This document shows positions 12,956 through 26,689 of a stretch of DNA of 64,000 bases, one piece after another. The position numbers and the translations under genes were made by a program. The DNA is from Stercorarius parasiticus (Eukaryota; Chordata; Aves; Charadriiformes; Stercorariidae). Positions within the stretch are counted from its first letter, which is position 1. Each line of letters begins with the position of its first letter. The notes below the pieces were generated by a model. The model had not been told where the DNA came from. It was given only the letters and a program-made list of their open reading frames with translations, and made no database searches. The stretch spans positions 1 through 64,000 of the forward strand of contig VWZL01002004.1 of assembly GCA_013396915.1 (NCBI GenBank), in the 5' to 3' direction.

Positions 12956-15900
12956 TATTAACTCTGGGAAACAATGTGAAATGAAACACAAAAAATCTCT
13001 GTGGCTGTAGTTCAAGTTTAAAAACCAGAAAATTCAGGATTATTCTCCCATGGTCTCCTCAACATGAAAGAGTCTGATGCAGCACTGCATTGGCTACTAT
13101 CCAGTCTAGTTGGGAGGTAAATTGTAATTCTCCTCCTGGAATCCAGCCTTCACCGCCAGTGCCCCCGACCCCTCTTCTCCTGAGAGCTGAAGTCAGCCAA
13201 GTGGAACCACAAGCCCTGCAAGACATTGACATTCACAAACCAGTCCTCCCACTCTTCTACCTCAACATTTCCCTCTTGTTTGCTGAATTTCCTTCTTGGC
13301 CCAGACAACTCCAGGCTAGACAAGTCTTTGCTGTGGCAAACCATCTAACCCCTTTGGGCATGGGGAAGACAAAATGTGTTTCCTGGCTCCAGCTTGCAAA
13401 CAGATGAGTCTTCATGGTACCAGAAATTCAGCTGTTGATTCTAAACATGTGGCACTTCCAGCACATATGGGAGAAACTGCCTGGGAACTGGGAATGCCAT
13501 GTTTTGAATGGCTGATCCGTCCCTTCTTGGGAAGGCCCTTTGGGAGTCAGTGGACCGGTAATTTTGCGGGCCTAATTCAAGGAGTCAGTCTGGCACATCA
13601 GGCCTACTAGACATTGATTTGTCAGCAAGATATCTTTCTGCAAGAATCTTAGAAAACATGTTCTCTCTTATAAGTTTGCAGTTCTCTCTATAAATCAAGA
13701 AGTTTGTAGAGATAGGGGTCAAACCATAGAATAAAATATTTAGTAAGTACTAAGTGCTGAATTTTTAAGTGTTGCCCATTTCAAGGGCCAATTTAAACAA
13801 GACAGAATTAAGTTGAGCTGTTTACCTTCCTAATGCTGCTTGCTATAGCATAATAAATGATGGGGCTGTAAGCCAAGGAAGGCGACTAGAAGAATGTTTT
13901 GTTTAGACTGCTACAATAGCCAATTCAACATCATGGTAGGAATGCAGTAGGTTAGGAGTGAGCTGAACTGGCAGAGCTACCAGAAGAGTCATGAGTTACT
14001 GAAATGACTGAAGCGATCGAATTTATGCTTCAGATTTCCCCAAACATCCCGATAGTATTTAAAGATTTTAGAAGCGGATGTTATTTTATAAAGCATGAGG
14101 GGGAATAAATTATTCTTGTCTCTGTTTTACTCCTTTTTTTTTCTACATTTGTTCTGCATGGGTATTTACTTCATTGTATTTCTAGTTTTACCACTAGCTA
14201 AGTGCTTTTTGAGAAGTCACTTCATTCTCCATACCACGTTTTTTCTTCCTGTGAAACAGCAACTGTTCTTCCTTCTTTGTCTCTGGAGCCTCCAGCTCTC
14301 TAAAGTCTCTAGAGAGCTTTCATTATATTTTGTTTTATTGGCAGCAGGACCAGCAACTTTAGAACTGCGCAGAGAACAAAGCAAATTTAGCTTATGAAAA
14401 CACTTGTGTCCAATTCAGTGAGAAACAAGCTCCAAGAAGCATTTTGCTGCAGGCCTTGGGAGGCTTGTGATTGTAGAGCTGTGATGAGAAAAGAAAAAGC
14501 ACTGTCTTGCACAGAGCAGTGCACCCTTCTCCCAGAACCTGGCTGCTGTTTTATTGTCGGAAGGTCATTTTCATACTCTTTTCAAGCTCTTTATTACTCC
14601 TTTGAAATTATTAATATACTGTTGACAAAACTTAAATTTGTTCCTGTTTCTGATACCCTTGTATTCAGCTCTTTCTTTTCCTATCTTTTAGCTCTTCCTC
14701 TGAAAGCAAGAATTTGAAAAAAAAAGTTTAGAATTATGCAAATTAAGCGAGATTTGGTATAACTGTATATTAAAAAAATGTGAGTATTTGGTCATAGCTT
14801 ATAAAACACTTATCATAGTTCAAATAATCTTTGTCAAAAAGAAGGTTAGGGTGAAGAAGTTGTATCTGAAATATTGAGGCATTTCGCAGACGAGGATTTA
14901 CCAAGAGAAGGAATGAGGAAAGACTGTTCTCTCATGTTTTACTACTGATTGTTAATAAGTATAAGCTTCTCCCAAGTTATGTCTTTATATCTGTATGCAT
15001 TCATCACTAATTCCGTTTTAAACTATTAACTGATGATATTAGGTTTAGCTAAAAAAAATATAAAAAGATTGCTAATATACACAAAACAGTTTTGAAGACC
15101 AAAGTAGTTTAGGTATAATCCTTAAAAAATCTATTCTTTCTTTACTAGCATAGTACTGAGTATCTCAGCCAAACATAATGAGGTTTTTCTGGTGAAAAAA
15201 TATCAGGAGTACATAGGACTTTCCATGAGACTGAGATTCTGAAGAAAATAAAGGCCAGATCTTTAAAGATATTTGGTACTTTCCACTAATTCTTCTAAGA
15301 ATGTGACCTGAGTTAATTTTTGAAATTGAGATTTAAAGACAACCAAAAATTTTATCCATGATGTCTGAATCCTTCTTTGAGCTTTTTTAGGGTCATAGCA
15401 GAGCCACAAAAGACATAAACAATGACTTTACAAATCTCTGGAGAAAAATCCACAGTGTCATAAAAATGAACTAATAAGTTGTGTTGCATATTCGTACTGG
15501 TGATACTACAGAAGAGACCAGCCCAGTGGTAATTTTACTTTTCACTTAATTTAGGATTTATTGTCAAGCTCATTTTCAATAATCCTTACAAATGGAAGAT
15601 AAAATAGTTATTGTGGTTAAAGATTTACTTAGAGGTTAAAAAGTTGTTTTAAAGGTATTTAAAGCTTTTTGTAAATTTTTTTAATGTCCCACTTTTGCAC
15701 CACAGTTTTGACCAATTTGTGCCTTTTCCATTTTACAGACCAAACAAACAAACAAACAAAAAATCACATCTCAGCTGTTTATCATATTAAACAACATCTA
15801 TAAACAGTGTCACCAAGTACTGCCATGTAATCCAGTACCTAATATAGTCATGTTAGCGTTTGTTGAGCGACATAAACTTGTAATAACTTTTCTTATGGTA

Positions 15901-16625
15901 TGATTTTATGTTACTTATGTCCATGGAAACAATGGTGTCATGAGGAGTTTCACCCTTGGCTGAACGCTTGAAATTGTAACTGATCTCTTCAATATGCCAT
16001 TTTCTGTCTTTGTGAGGACATGTGTGTTGATAGGTGGCTGAGAAGGTCATAGCAGCAAAATATTGGATATGGATTTTTATAATGTCTGAAATGTTTAAAA
16101 AATTAAACACATTTTCATCATATTTTGAAGTATTGTTTACAGATTTGCTGTGATCTCTTCGTTGTGGCTAAACTCTAATCTTTTTTTTTAGGTTTTTTTT
16201 AGTTTTGTTTTTTTTTTTTTTTTAAGAAGGCTTTCTATACTGCAGTAATCATCATCCAGCTTCCTAAAATGTTCCAGTGTTTTTCTTCTGTGCTCATGCA
16301 CTTCTACCAGAAGAGCTCTGATATTTCAGTACAAAGCTGGACTAATAAGCAGCTTTTGGAATTATTAGACAAAGCAGTACCACTGTGAGGGCTGAACAAT
16401 TTGAAATCGTGAATCGAACCAGCTTGCTCTGGGCCCTTTGAAATGAGCAAGCACAGTGTTTCACCGGGTCTTCTAAGGAGGTTTTTGTATTTATCATAAA
16501 TATTCATCTGTATCTTTTCTGCCTTTTGGATTGTTTCTAAGATGCATTGTTTGAAGTGCTTTTAAAATGTGTTTAGTATGCTATTATAGGAAACTCAAAT
16601 TAGGTTTAGACCCTGTTGTTCTGCT
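12956..16625. other. No gene recognised; one GC-richer patch
   Basis: A GC-richer patch at about 13.08-13.61 kb holds two short overlapping open frames (13090-13407 and 13374-13610, plus). Neither resembles a known protein, and no splice or promoter context supports them. The rest is AT-rich, with an AAAC microsatellite at about 15740-15763 and a T-rich tract at 16179-16223. No RNA gene or clear transposon is seen. Confidence 0.55.
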
Positions 16626-16818
16626 GGTCTACAAGCCCATTGGAGGAGCGTGAGCCATTGTAAAGAAGAGCTCACAGTTTAAATAGGTAAGGTAGAATAA
16701 AATAAGAAAAAAAACCCCATGGCTAAATGGGGACAGTGATTTGGTCGAGCTCCAGCAGACACAGCTGGGAATATAACTCAGACCAGTACATGCTCTGATA
16801 TAAGCCCATGTGTTTCTG
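16626..16818 (-). mobile_element. Ancient MIR-like SINE relic
   Basis: In plus orientation the segment contains, in order: AAGAGCTCACAGTTTAAATAGG (near 16663-16686), GGGGACAGTGATTTGGTC (16729-16746), CACAGCTGGGAATATAACTCAGACC and a TGCTCTGATATAAGCCC end. This is the order expected in the reverse complement of amniote MIR-type SINEs (GGTTCTATTCCCAGCTCTGCCAC... then GTGACCTTGGGCAAGTCAC... on the sense strand). The body is heavily diverged with internal losses. Assignment rests on remembered consensus features, and the exact subfamily is uncertain. Confidence 0.55.
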
Positions 16819-19800
16819 AATCAGAATCTGAAATTAAGAAAGAAAAACACAGTTCTGTGAGATAAGTCTTAAATTAGTCTATTAGTTTGAGAGGAGATAT
16901 ATAGCTACTTACATTCAGGCTATTCCTCTTTGTTTAAACACTTTGTAGTATTACATCAGGCCATTTTTTGCAACAGTGCAATGGCATAACATCATGTGCA
17001 AAGCAGTTCTGTTCTTCCTTTAATGTTTGTTTAAGTACTTAGCTTTTTATTTAGCTTAGCACATGGTAGATTAACTTGTATCTAACCCTAGTCTTGATCT
17101 TATTTTGAAAACCATTGATTGGATAGTATTTTTGAACATCACATCAGACTCAGATAACAATCATGTTTCTCTCTTTTTTATTTCTTGAATGTGTCATATT
17201 TCAATACACGATGTGATGTTTTACTTGATTTTGAGAGGCAAAAAGTTCAGTTGGTGGAGGTTAATACTTTCTCAAAGCCTGAAGTCATGGTATGTATTTG
17301 ATGCCTGTTAAAAACACTTGGCTAACACCATTTTTTTGTGGAAAAAGTAAGGAGCATCCCCATGTGGATTAGATGAATATCTTTGCTGCTTTGAGGTGCC
17401 TTTGAGAAATTTAAATTTAGTTACACATGTAGTACTTGTATACAATGGAAAGAAAACACCATAGCCCTGGGTTTTTTTAGCTAGTGGATTCATATCACTT
17501 AGGAATACTTCATCCTAGAATAGCCTTCTCCCTGTGGGCTGCAGCTGAACTGAAATTGGCAGGGGCTGCTTCAGCTTGGTAAGGTAACTTCACCCCACCA
17601 ATGAATTTAAAACACATGTGACAAGCTGCACCTTTCTAACTGAGAGCTGGAATCTGGGCCAAAGTGTGCAGAAAGAGTTTTCATACTGTGAAGGTCTCTA
17701 AATTTGCATGTGTCAATAGGTAACGTTCATTTATGTCCTACAAGCTAGCACACCAAAGTGGACTCATAGGAGATGAGGCATCTGGAGTCTTACTTGGCAA
17801 GAGCAGAAGTATTTTGACTCCAAAAGAAAGAGCAAATGTTGTGCAAGATCTTTACACAATATCGATGCTTCTGAGTTTGCAGTCTAAGATAGAAACCCAA
17901 TCCAAATAGCATATCAAACTCTGATCCTGCTGTTGTTTCATACTCTATTAGAAAAAAGTAGAACTGGGAGAAGTCAGACACAAATACGGACTTTATTTCA
18001 GAACCCAGAAAATGGAACAGGGAAGGCATTGTTCAGGAAATAGTTACAAACAAAAGCGGGCATGGTTTATACAGAGGACAAACATGTTTGTGTTTCTTAT
18101 ATTGAATTAATTATTTCTTAGGTAAAGAATGTCTTTCTTATGGCCAAGATATAGTAGACCTGGAAATTTTTGCTATTTGAGTGCCAGTTGCTGAGGATGA
18201 CTATAATCTGCTTAAACTTGCACATCTAACTTACAATAAATGGTCTCTTTGTTCCCATAAATCCATGCAGTTTGTTCATTTTGTACATCTTATTCCCCTA
18301 TTTTTCATTATCTTGTGGTTTTCCCATTTACCACCCATGACTTCTGCAATCCAACGATTTTTAGCATGTCAGGTTAATATAAATCATTTGTAGAGATTTT
18401 AATTGATTCCTGCTTCTACTGCAGCTGATTTTAAGCTGTGCTTACATACTTTTAGTTTACCTGAGTATTAATGTATGGCTGTCCTAATCACAGCTCTGAC
18501 AACCATGATCTTGCAGAAGAGTAACGCCTTTACCCTTCCTCCTTAAAATCTTCGGTTTGGCTTAACTTCATAAGATGTTTGGAGATAAGATATCTTTCAT
18601 TTTTGCTTGTCTTCCAGTTTTGAACTTCAGTTTGCAGAAGAGGACTTTCATTTTAAATGAAACAGGACATTCCTGGGTATGTATTTGATTTCAAGACCTG
18701 TAGTGTTTGTGGAAGGAATTTTATAAATCTTGATGGAAACTTGAGAGTTGGCAGCTTTGATTACAGGCAAAAAGTATTTCTGAAAGACTCTCTGAAGTAA
18801 AGAACCAAATGCTGGTTAGCTGTGTCTCCACTCCCTCTACTTTTCTTTTGCTTTTCTGAGATTGTCTAGACACTTACTGGCAGGAACGTTCATGAGACAA
18901 ATAAACTGTAAGTTCAGTGAATTATTGTGGAAAACTAATTTGGAATTCATTAGTAACTAGTATTTCTATGAGCAACCTGACTCTAAGTTAGTCACTTAAT
19001 AAGTAAATCATAACACTACCATGTGGTTTGCATCCAATCTAACTAATGTAGCACAAATTTGAAAGCCTCTTATTTAGTTGTTGATAAATTATAAATCAAG
19101 AGTTGGTAGACATCATTGTGGAAGTAATTGTTATAGAATTAAGAAAATCAATAATGGTTTATGCTGCTCACAGGACAAAAAGCTGCATTTGCTGAATCAA
19201 TTACTGTATGGCATTTGCTATTCTTTAGTATGAAAGTATTTTAAAAAACAAATGCTTAGTACCACAAAAAGATCTATGTCCAATTGCCATGTTTACTTCA
19301 TTAAAATTAACAAAGCTGGAAAGATGCATACGCTAGAGCTAATTTGTATATTCATGGGGGTGTTTTGCGTTGAATCCCAATATTGATTGGATAATAGAAA
19401 GCAGAGTCCTCTGTGCTACCACAGGGATGACAGGGTTTTATCTTCATTTCATTTTAGGCCTGTTTTCTTTCACATCAGCCATGAACATGGACACTCTGCA
19501 CTTGTTATTCCCTTTTCTTATTTGCATCCTACCTGCTGGTCCAGACCCCAGAACTAAGCTGTTTGTCTGCTTTTCTACCACCCACTCACGTTGTTCTTTG
19601 ACTATAGTGGTTCTTCTTTGGTTTTATGCTTTTAGATACTGACTAGAAATTGATTCATTATTGATTTCAAATAACCTTGCTTTTACAGTATGATATGCAC
19701 CTTTACAAAGGAGAAAGCAGGATTCAGTGCAGGAACAAAGGTGGAGTAAATCAGAAGGTATTTGTGGGATGGGGTATAAATGCTGAAGATTGTGAGTCTT

Positions 19801-22800
19801 CATGAATGTGCAATCTCATGAAGCACATTAAATTACACCAAACATTACCAAATGGGAGAACACAATACACGTTTATTTTGTTTGCCCTGATGTAAGAATG
19901 ATGTAAAAATTATTTGATATTGCTCTGATGAATAAAAAAAAAAGAAAAGAAACAGGAGAAGTTGGCGTAACATGACTCCTTCCATATGGTGGAGTCATGG
20001 TTAGTAAATTATATTTCCATATAATATTATGTGATTTTTACTTTTGAAATTTCCATTAAAATCCAGCTGCATTATCAGTTTGTCGTGAACTTTGAAGTCA
20101 TTCTAACTGAGTGATAGATCTGCTTACAAGTTTCTGAGATGATAGATTTTTGCCTGACACTTTCTATGCCTGGCCTCAGCTACAATGTCCAGTCTTCAGA
20201 AAAATTTAAGCAAATTATGCTCAGCTGTTTTGAAGTTAGAGTGAGGCAAAGTTATAGTCTTCATGTACTCCGAGTGACACTTCTGTGCTTTCGTAACTCA
20301 CACAGCTGTTGTTATAAATCTTGAAGTAGGATTGTTTCATCGTTCTCAAACTGGAGTGAAAAACAAGCTGAAATTCAGAAATATGGGTTCATTATTTTAA
20401 AAGTTGACATTTGCAAATGCACAATAGAATGTCCTTTTTTTCTTCTGGTTAACAGAATAATTTAACATCTTACGCATCAAAAAATAGCATATTAATTAAG
20501 ACCATCTGAGGTATAAAGACAAATTCAAGTAGAGATTTATCAAGACTTTAATTCAACATTCTTAAACTGTGTAGTTTAACTTGGGGTGTGTTAATTGAAA
20601 ATGTGTTATTCAAAGGACAGTTTATAATTTCATTTTATGATTTTTTTTTAAAAGCAAATATCTTAAATATGAGAACTCAAGAAAACAAGATGCGATAAAG
20701 GGGATTAACTCAGTGACGCTGAAGTGCAGTGTACATATTCTTATTCAGAAATAAAATAGCTTTGTTCAGTTTATCATAATTACCTTCCACAATTAATTAG
20801 GATAAACACATATGTGCAGGGCACTTTAATGTGATTCTACTAATCCATTTTAGAATTTTATTGACATTATTTTCCAGCATATATATATACAAAAATATCT
20901 TCATTTGCAAGAAAGTAGATAACTATATGGAGAAATTAACCTTTTTTGCGCTTTCATTGTTTTGTCTATGTGGTAACATGAAGTTTAATTGCTATCTCTT
21001 CTTCTGAGTATAGCCCTATTGCTTTTCTTGGTAGTGTGAATCTTACCGGCGTCAGCAGAGGAAAATGTTTCTAAACCTACAAAAATCAGAAAAGAGCCCA
21101 AGTACACACTTTACAAAAAAAAAAAAGTGTCTTGTATTTCATTATAGGTAGAATTTATGTTACTTATGTGTCCTTAGGTTTTATTGCTCAAATAGTTTAG
21201 GAGCACTGAGATATTTTGTGTGATTTTCTATTTTTCTTAAAAGTTAGAGAACATAGTTTTTAAAACTACTATTTTTACAAGATAGAACCAACAGATGAAA
21301 ACCCTGGAATCAGGATTGTCTATCTGTAAAGGTTGCTGTCATCCACCACTATATAGATATATAAATATCTTATATATCCACTTTCACTAAAAAATGTGAG
21401 CCTTAGCTACCTTTAGATACTTAATAATAAAAATAACATTAAATTTGGCAATATTAATTTTCTTCTTTTCCATGTAGAACGGAATCACTATAATATTTGG
21501 AATTCCCCTTGACTCCATGGTTTGAGTCCACTTTGCTTGGCTTTAATGTTTTGTTAAGGGTACATTATTTAATATTAGTATTATTATGTAGATTTATGCT
21601 GCCTTAAACCTAAAAACAAGTGAAGTTGTTAGTCAAATAGCTATTTAAAGGGAAATAAATGTGCTCCATTAGTTTAGAATCTGTGCTTTACGATGTAATC
21701 CAATTAAGGAACACCTCACTGGGCACAGGAAACGGCATGATGCTATCCAGCTGGAATTCTCAATCATACTTACCATCATCACGTAACACTGAGGAACTTA
21801 GCTTCAAGCCAAAAGTTTCAGCCCGGCAGCATTATATAAATGAAGCAAAGACCCGTAATAGCATCTCTCCAGACCTCTTTTAAAATGGATTGTATTTTGG
21901 ACTATTTTTCATTCATAAAAATGTTTTTGCTTTCATATCTGCTGTAGCACTCTGTAAGCATGCCCATGGTACGTGCCATTCTTCTGTTGCGAAAAATTAA
22001 AATCTAAGCTAGAGAAGGTGATGTATAAGAAGTGTATTTTTCCTTTTAAGTTGTTTACCACTATCACTAGGGAAGACAATATCATTATGGAGACAGCTGC
22101 AGGGAAAGCTGACATCAGGATGGCATTTATCATTGTCTTATGTTTGGGAATACTCTGGGTAAAAAAAGAGCTGTTAGATACTTCTCTAATGAGAAAGCAA
22201 GCAGCAGTGAGACTGGCCAAAGTGATACTTACAGTTGTCGAGAAAATTTGAGAGGCACATCAAAAAAACAAGTCCAGAGTTTACCCAGGTTCCAGGGCTG
22301 GTTCTGCATGGGAACCGAGAGGGCTGGGAGATGGAGGTTTCACGAGACCCGAGGAAGACAGCCTTGACTTTGTTCATCTAGTATGCATGGCATATTGCTA
22401 CGGTATTACTTTGTGACTTTTAATGACTCCGAAACCACCTCATCGCTTGTGGAAGGAATATGCTGGAGTTTGCCTTCACTCAGCTTGACAAGGTGATGGG
22501 AGGGATAGATCCCCCTCACATGAAAACACTTGTCAGGTGTATCAAATTTGGCAAGACAAGCACCAATGTCACCTTGAGAAAAATGTAACTCAGCTGACAT
22601 TCAATGTGTATGCCTACACTACATGCTATAACACAGCCTAATTTCATGTGATATATGCAAATACAATCTATTTTGCCTTTTTCCATTTCCATGGTGCTCT
22701 CTCAGAGCTGCATCTTGGCTGATTAAAAGCAATGTGCAGTTTCTTCTGAGCTCCTGGTTTAAATAAACAATGAAGGTGAATTCTGTGTGTGGTGGTGTAC

Positions 22801-24890
22801 AACTTCTTCTGAATGTTGCCTGTTTAAGTAGGTAACTGGAGAATTCTCTGACATGTTGTTCAGGTTAGTTAAAAAGCACCAACAAAATAAGAACCCTGAA
22901 TGCTGTCAGACAACAGTTTTTGTGATGTTTTAGGATTCGGTTTATATTCTCCCCGTCAGCCAGCCATCCTTGATTCAAAGCATTATAATTAAATATCAAT
23001 GGATTATCGGTCCTTGTAAGCACAATGTAACAGCTGCACCCCTGGTGTCTACTACTTCTTTGGTAGTATCCCAGTAAGGATCGTGGTGCTTTTATGTTAA
23101 ATCTGATTCTGTTAAAAGGATCGTGGTACGTGAAAGCTGAACTAACCAGTGCTGATAGCTGCACCCTTCACTGGTGCAACAGAATTTAAATGAGATGAAT
23201 CCTTTATCCAACCCTATTGCACTCCTGCTTAGAATTTCCTAGAAAAAGGGGATGAAAAATTCACTCTTTTAAGAAATAAATGGGATGTATAAAATAGGTC
23301 CAGCTCAAAACTGGGCCCTTCCTGAGCAGTGAAGTCAAAATGCAGTGTTTGCTTCATTTTACAGTGCTAATTTTATTTGAAATATTTTCGCTAATTTAAT
23401 TCTTTTTTATCTGTTGGGGGAGTAATCTGTTTGTCATTAAAATTGTCTGTTTATTTTTTATGTTACCACCACTCGCTTCTTTACGTTGGGGTTTTAAGTC
23501 AAAATCTATATTAATAGAGATGTGCTGATCACCTGTAGCCCTCATTGAAAGAAACTGCATTGGCACGTGCTTGATACCTGCCCGATAGCTATCTCAGTTT
23601 GAACAAGAAAGAGGTGAGCAGCTACTGGGGTTCATGGGTTAAACCTCTTGGAAGGAAAGGCATGGCAAAGTTGCCAGTTTTACAGGGCCTAAACTGTTTC
23701 TCATGCTTCCCTCCTTCTGACTCTTGCAGACTGAGCGTATCTGTCAAATGCTGCTCTTGGCCTCGTCTCTGAGAAATCTTCTGCTTCTGACGTATTTTCC
23801 TAAGGGAGTTGCAACTGTTAGTGCTTGTGCTTTGGCAGCCTATGATCAGAATATTTTAATCGCCTCCTAACAGCTTGAAATTGTGACTGACTAGAGATGC
23901 CCCTTGTCTTTGCTTGACCTCCTTCTTCTGGAAGACAGTCTGAGCATTCTTGAGGTGTACTGCAAGTGACTCCCATGGTACTGCAAAGCTCTATATTTTG
24001 CTCAGTTGCCAAAGGCTATCCAAAGATGAATTAGAGTATAGAAATTCCCATTTGCATCTGCTATTGAGAAGTAAACATTAAAAGAAGAATTCTGCTTTTC
24101 TTTAATACTGCTGTATTAGTTTGAGTCTGGGCAGGGAAGTAGTGCATAGTAAGCCAAGTGCAAGCAACCCTGTCAGAATTTGCTGTGTGGATATTTGTAC
24201 CCAGTGATTATACGAATTAGATTACTATGGCCATTCAGAGACTGGAAATTTTTACTTGGTGGGAGAAAAACTACAATGTATTTAGCATGACCGTGACAAT
24301 TCTCATCCTTGCCTAGTAAACCTTAATTTGAAAGTCACCATCAACATTGCCATTTACCTGCTGCGGTTCCACGTCAAGCAATTCCAACGGAAGTCATTAT
24401 AATTGGCAGCCTGTTTATTAGTTTACAGATTTTTAGGGATTAGGTGTTTATTTAATAAGGGTGGTATGAGAAAGTTCTATGGTAGGGGAGGCTCTTTTGT
24501 CATCTAGGAAAGATTTCAAAAGCTACAGCCTGCACCAGGGGTGGAAAGGTCTTTATTACACTGCTGCTGTCTAGCCAGACTTGAAAACGAGACATATTTG
24601 CTCACAGGACTGGAGTTTATCACGCAGAAAGAGTAATTAAATTTGAATTATGTCAGCCAAATACCTTAAAATGAAGAGAAGTCAATGAATGTTACTCCGA
24701 GGAGAAAGAAGGATATGATTAGTTATAATTATACTCGGTGTCCAAGACAAATGTTTCACACCCCTCAAATCTGTTGCAAAGGGAGGAAAAAAACCCTAAA
24801 CAAAGTACCTTCAATATTTCTCTGGTTTAAAATTTCTTGAGTTCATGATTCACTATGGGAATTAGAGGAAAACAGATATTACTGTACTAT
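16819..24890. other. AT-rich unique DNA, no gene recognised
   Basis: Nothing coding is recognised. Open frames are all under 100 codons and unlike known proteins. An AT-only patch around 21352-21380 (TATATAGATATATAAATATC) and a short TA run near 20880 are simple sequence. The blocks at about 22.0-22.26 kb and 24.34-24.44 kb are repeat-free. The second retains several CpGs and homeobox-type TAAT/ATTA cores, so it could be conserved non-coding DNA. No RNA gene or transposon is evident. Confidence 0.55.
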
Positions 24891-25112
24891 AATATTCTAA
24901 GGATTGATGGATGGACTGTTTGGTGGATGAGGAATTGGTTGGATGGTAACATCCACAGGGTAGTGGTCAACGGCTCAACGTCCAGGCGGAGATCAGTGAT
25001 GAGTGGTGTCCCTCAGGGGTCCATATTGGGGCCAGTACTGTTTAATATCTTCATCAGTGACATAGTGGGATCGAGTGCACCCTCAGCAAGTTTACAGACA
25101 ATACCAAGCTGA
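24855..25112 (+). pseudogene. CR1 ORF2 reverse transcriptase fragment (broken)
   Basis: An 85-codon open frame runs from flanking DNA into the CR1 insertion. Only residues from about 14 onward come from the element. It contains the RT block [21 protein letters not shown] (residues about 50-70), typical of non-LTR retrotransposon polymerases. It is then frameshifted before the catalytic pair, so the last 15 or so residues are out of frame. In the correct frame the F-x-D-D box is altered: Ala to Thr at 25094-25096, and the second Asp to Asn at 25100-25102. No start codon belongs to the element, the N-terminal endonuclease is absent, and the product cannot function. Confidence 0.9.
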
Positions 25113-25656
25113 GTGGTGGGGTTGACACGCCTGAGGGACGGGATGCCATGCAGAGAGACCTGGACAAGCTCAAGAAATGGGCCCATGTGAACCTCATGAT
25201 GTTCAACAAGGCCAAGTGCAAGTCCTGCACCTTGGTAGGGGCAACCCCTGGTATCAATACAGGCTGGGGGATGAAGGGGTTGAGAGCAGCCCTGCAAGAA
25301 GGACTTGAGGGTACTGGTGGATGAAAAGCTGGACATGAGCCAACACCATGCACTCGCAGCCCAGAAAGACTTTTTAGCAGAGCCTCTTGCGATAGGACAA
25401 GGGGCAATGGCTTTAAACTAAAAGAGAATAGATTTAGACTAGATAGAAAGAAGAAATTTTTTACAAGGAAGGCGAAACACTGGCACAGAGAGGTGGTAGA
25501 TGCCCCATCCCTGGAAACATTCAAGGTCAGGTTGGACGGGGCTCTGAGCAACCTGATCTAGTTGAAGATGTCCCTGCTTATTGCAGGGGGGTTGGACTAG
25601 ATCACCTTAAAAGATCCCTTCCAACCCAATCTGTTCTATGATTCTGTGATTCTAAA
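24893..25656 (+). mobile_element. CR1 LINE, truncated and internally deleted, with RT-domain remnant and 3' end
   Basis: This is the largest transposon in the window. The 5' part encodes the central reverse transcriptase of CR1 ORF2. At 24918-25064 the frame reads WMRNWLDG, then VVVNGS, then [16 protein letters not shown], the conserved RT block before the catalytic aspartates. The frame breaks near 25064 where about four bases are missing relative to typical CR1. The shifted frame continues as [15 protein letters not shown] where active copies have KFADDTKL. Further small indels occur near 25220 and 25295. An internal deletion near 25368 joins this to the terminal ORF2/3' region (25370-25620). 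The element ends with TTCTATGATTCTGTGATTCT at 25633-25654, the CR1 tail repeat. It is a dead, 5'-truncated copy. The long minus-strand open frames over it are antisense shadows. Confidence 0.95.
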
Positions 25657-26689
25657 TGCCCTCAGTAACTGAGTGCAACCCATGAGGTTCAGTTAAAAAT
25701 GCACTTACAACAAACTTGCCCATTTTATTTTAATTTAGAAGCTGTTTAGTAATAGGAGATAGAAAAGATTTGCATTGAAACCTTTGCTTGCGGTTAAACT
25801 GGAAGTGCTTGAATGAACCATTTGTACAATGTCATACAATACAAACCAAGCTGGTCCTTTGAGAAAAACTTGAGAAAAACTCCTCTGAGAAAACAAAAGA
25901 TAAGATTCTTGTTATTGTTAAAAGTTGTTATAGGTGAAGCTGGCAGAGGTTGCTGTCATTAAAGTTATGGGACCTTTTTTATGGTAGCATATAACTTGAA
26001 AAAATTGGACCTGAGTTCAGGTCCATCAGCCTTAGGCTGATTTTTTTTTTTTTTGGAAAGTTTCAGTAGGCAAATAACAAATTCAAGGCAAAGCATATTG
26101 TTTAACCAATGGTTAAAAAAAATAATCTTATAAACATCTTTTTGAGAAGCTGGAGAGCCTGGGGTCCGGAATCTGATTAAATCTGGCTGTATCACAAGCC
26201 TCTGAAAATTTGCTATTGTACAGTCTCTGAGGGAGTTTGGCAGCAACAGTCCCTGAAGACTCCATCTGTTCTGGCCATTCGCTAGAGCCCAGGGTGTCTG
26301 GGCTGAACAGGAATTTTCCATATGTTTGACCTCCAAATCTGCCTGTGGCTCCTGTGGTTTATCTTTTTTCCCTTCCTAGCGTCTTTGTGGCTCTATGTTA
26401 TTTGTACTGGACCAAGCAGCACTGATGGATTAGTGTTTGGTTGAGTTTGAAGGTAAGGTGTGACAACAGAGCAAATGGATGGAAGAGCACAATAGGAAGG
26501 GGACGACAATTAAAGCATGAAAGAAAGAACAGATTTTTAAGTCACTGGTGTACATAAGGAGAAGGTAAAGGCACTCTCGTCGGTCAGTTGGCCTTTCAGC
26601 CCTACAGAGAAGGCACTATATCGAGCCCCACATTAAAGAGATTGCTGTACTTTATACAAATGCTTGACTAGATAAAATAAGCAGCTAGT
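25657..26689. other. No gene recognised
   Basis: This is unique AT-rich DNA between two CR1 copies. It contains a short T run at about 26041-26054. A 123-codon minus-strand open frame at 25965-26336 includes a lysine run encoded by that tract and resembles nothing known, so I treat it as chance. Confidence 0.55.

Noticed and set aside
12262..12984. Open frames inside the tandem array
   Set aside because: They are by-products of repeat units. There is no protein similarity, and neighbouring frames contradict them.
13090..13610. Proline-rich 105-codon frame and adjoining 78-codon frame
   Set aside because: The GC-richer patch allows longer frames by chance, and no recognisable protein or gene structure was found.
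25054..25551. 165-codon minus-strand open frame, and 25013-25336 minus
   Set aside because: These lie antisense within the CR1 copy. Their sequence is the reverse of RT and 3' UTR segments, so they are shadows.
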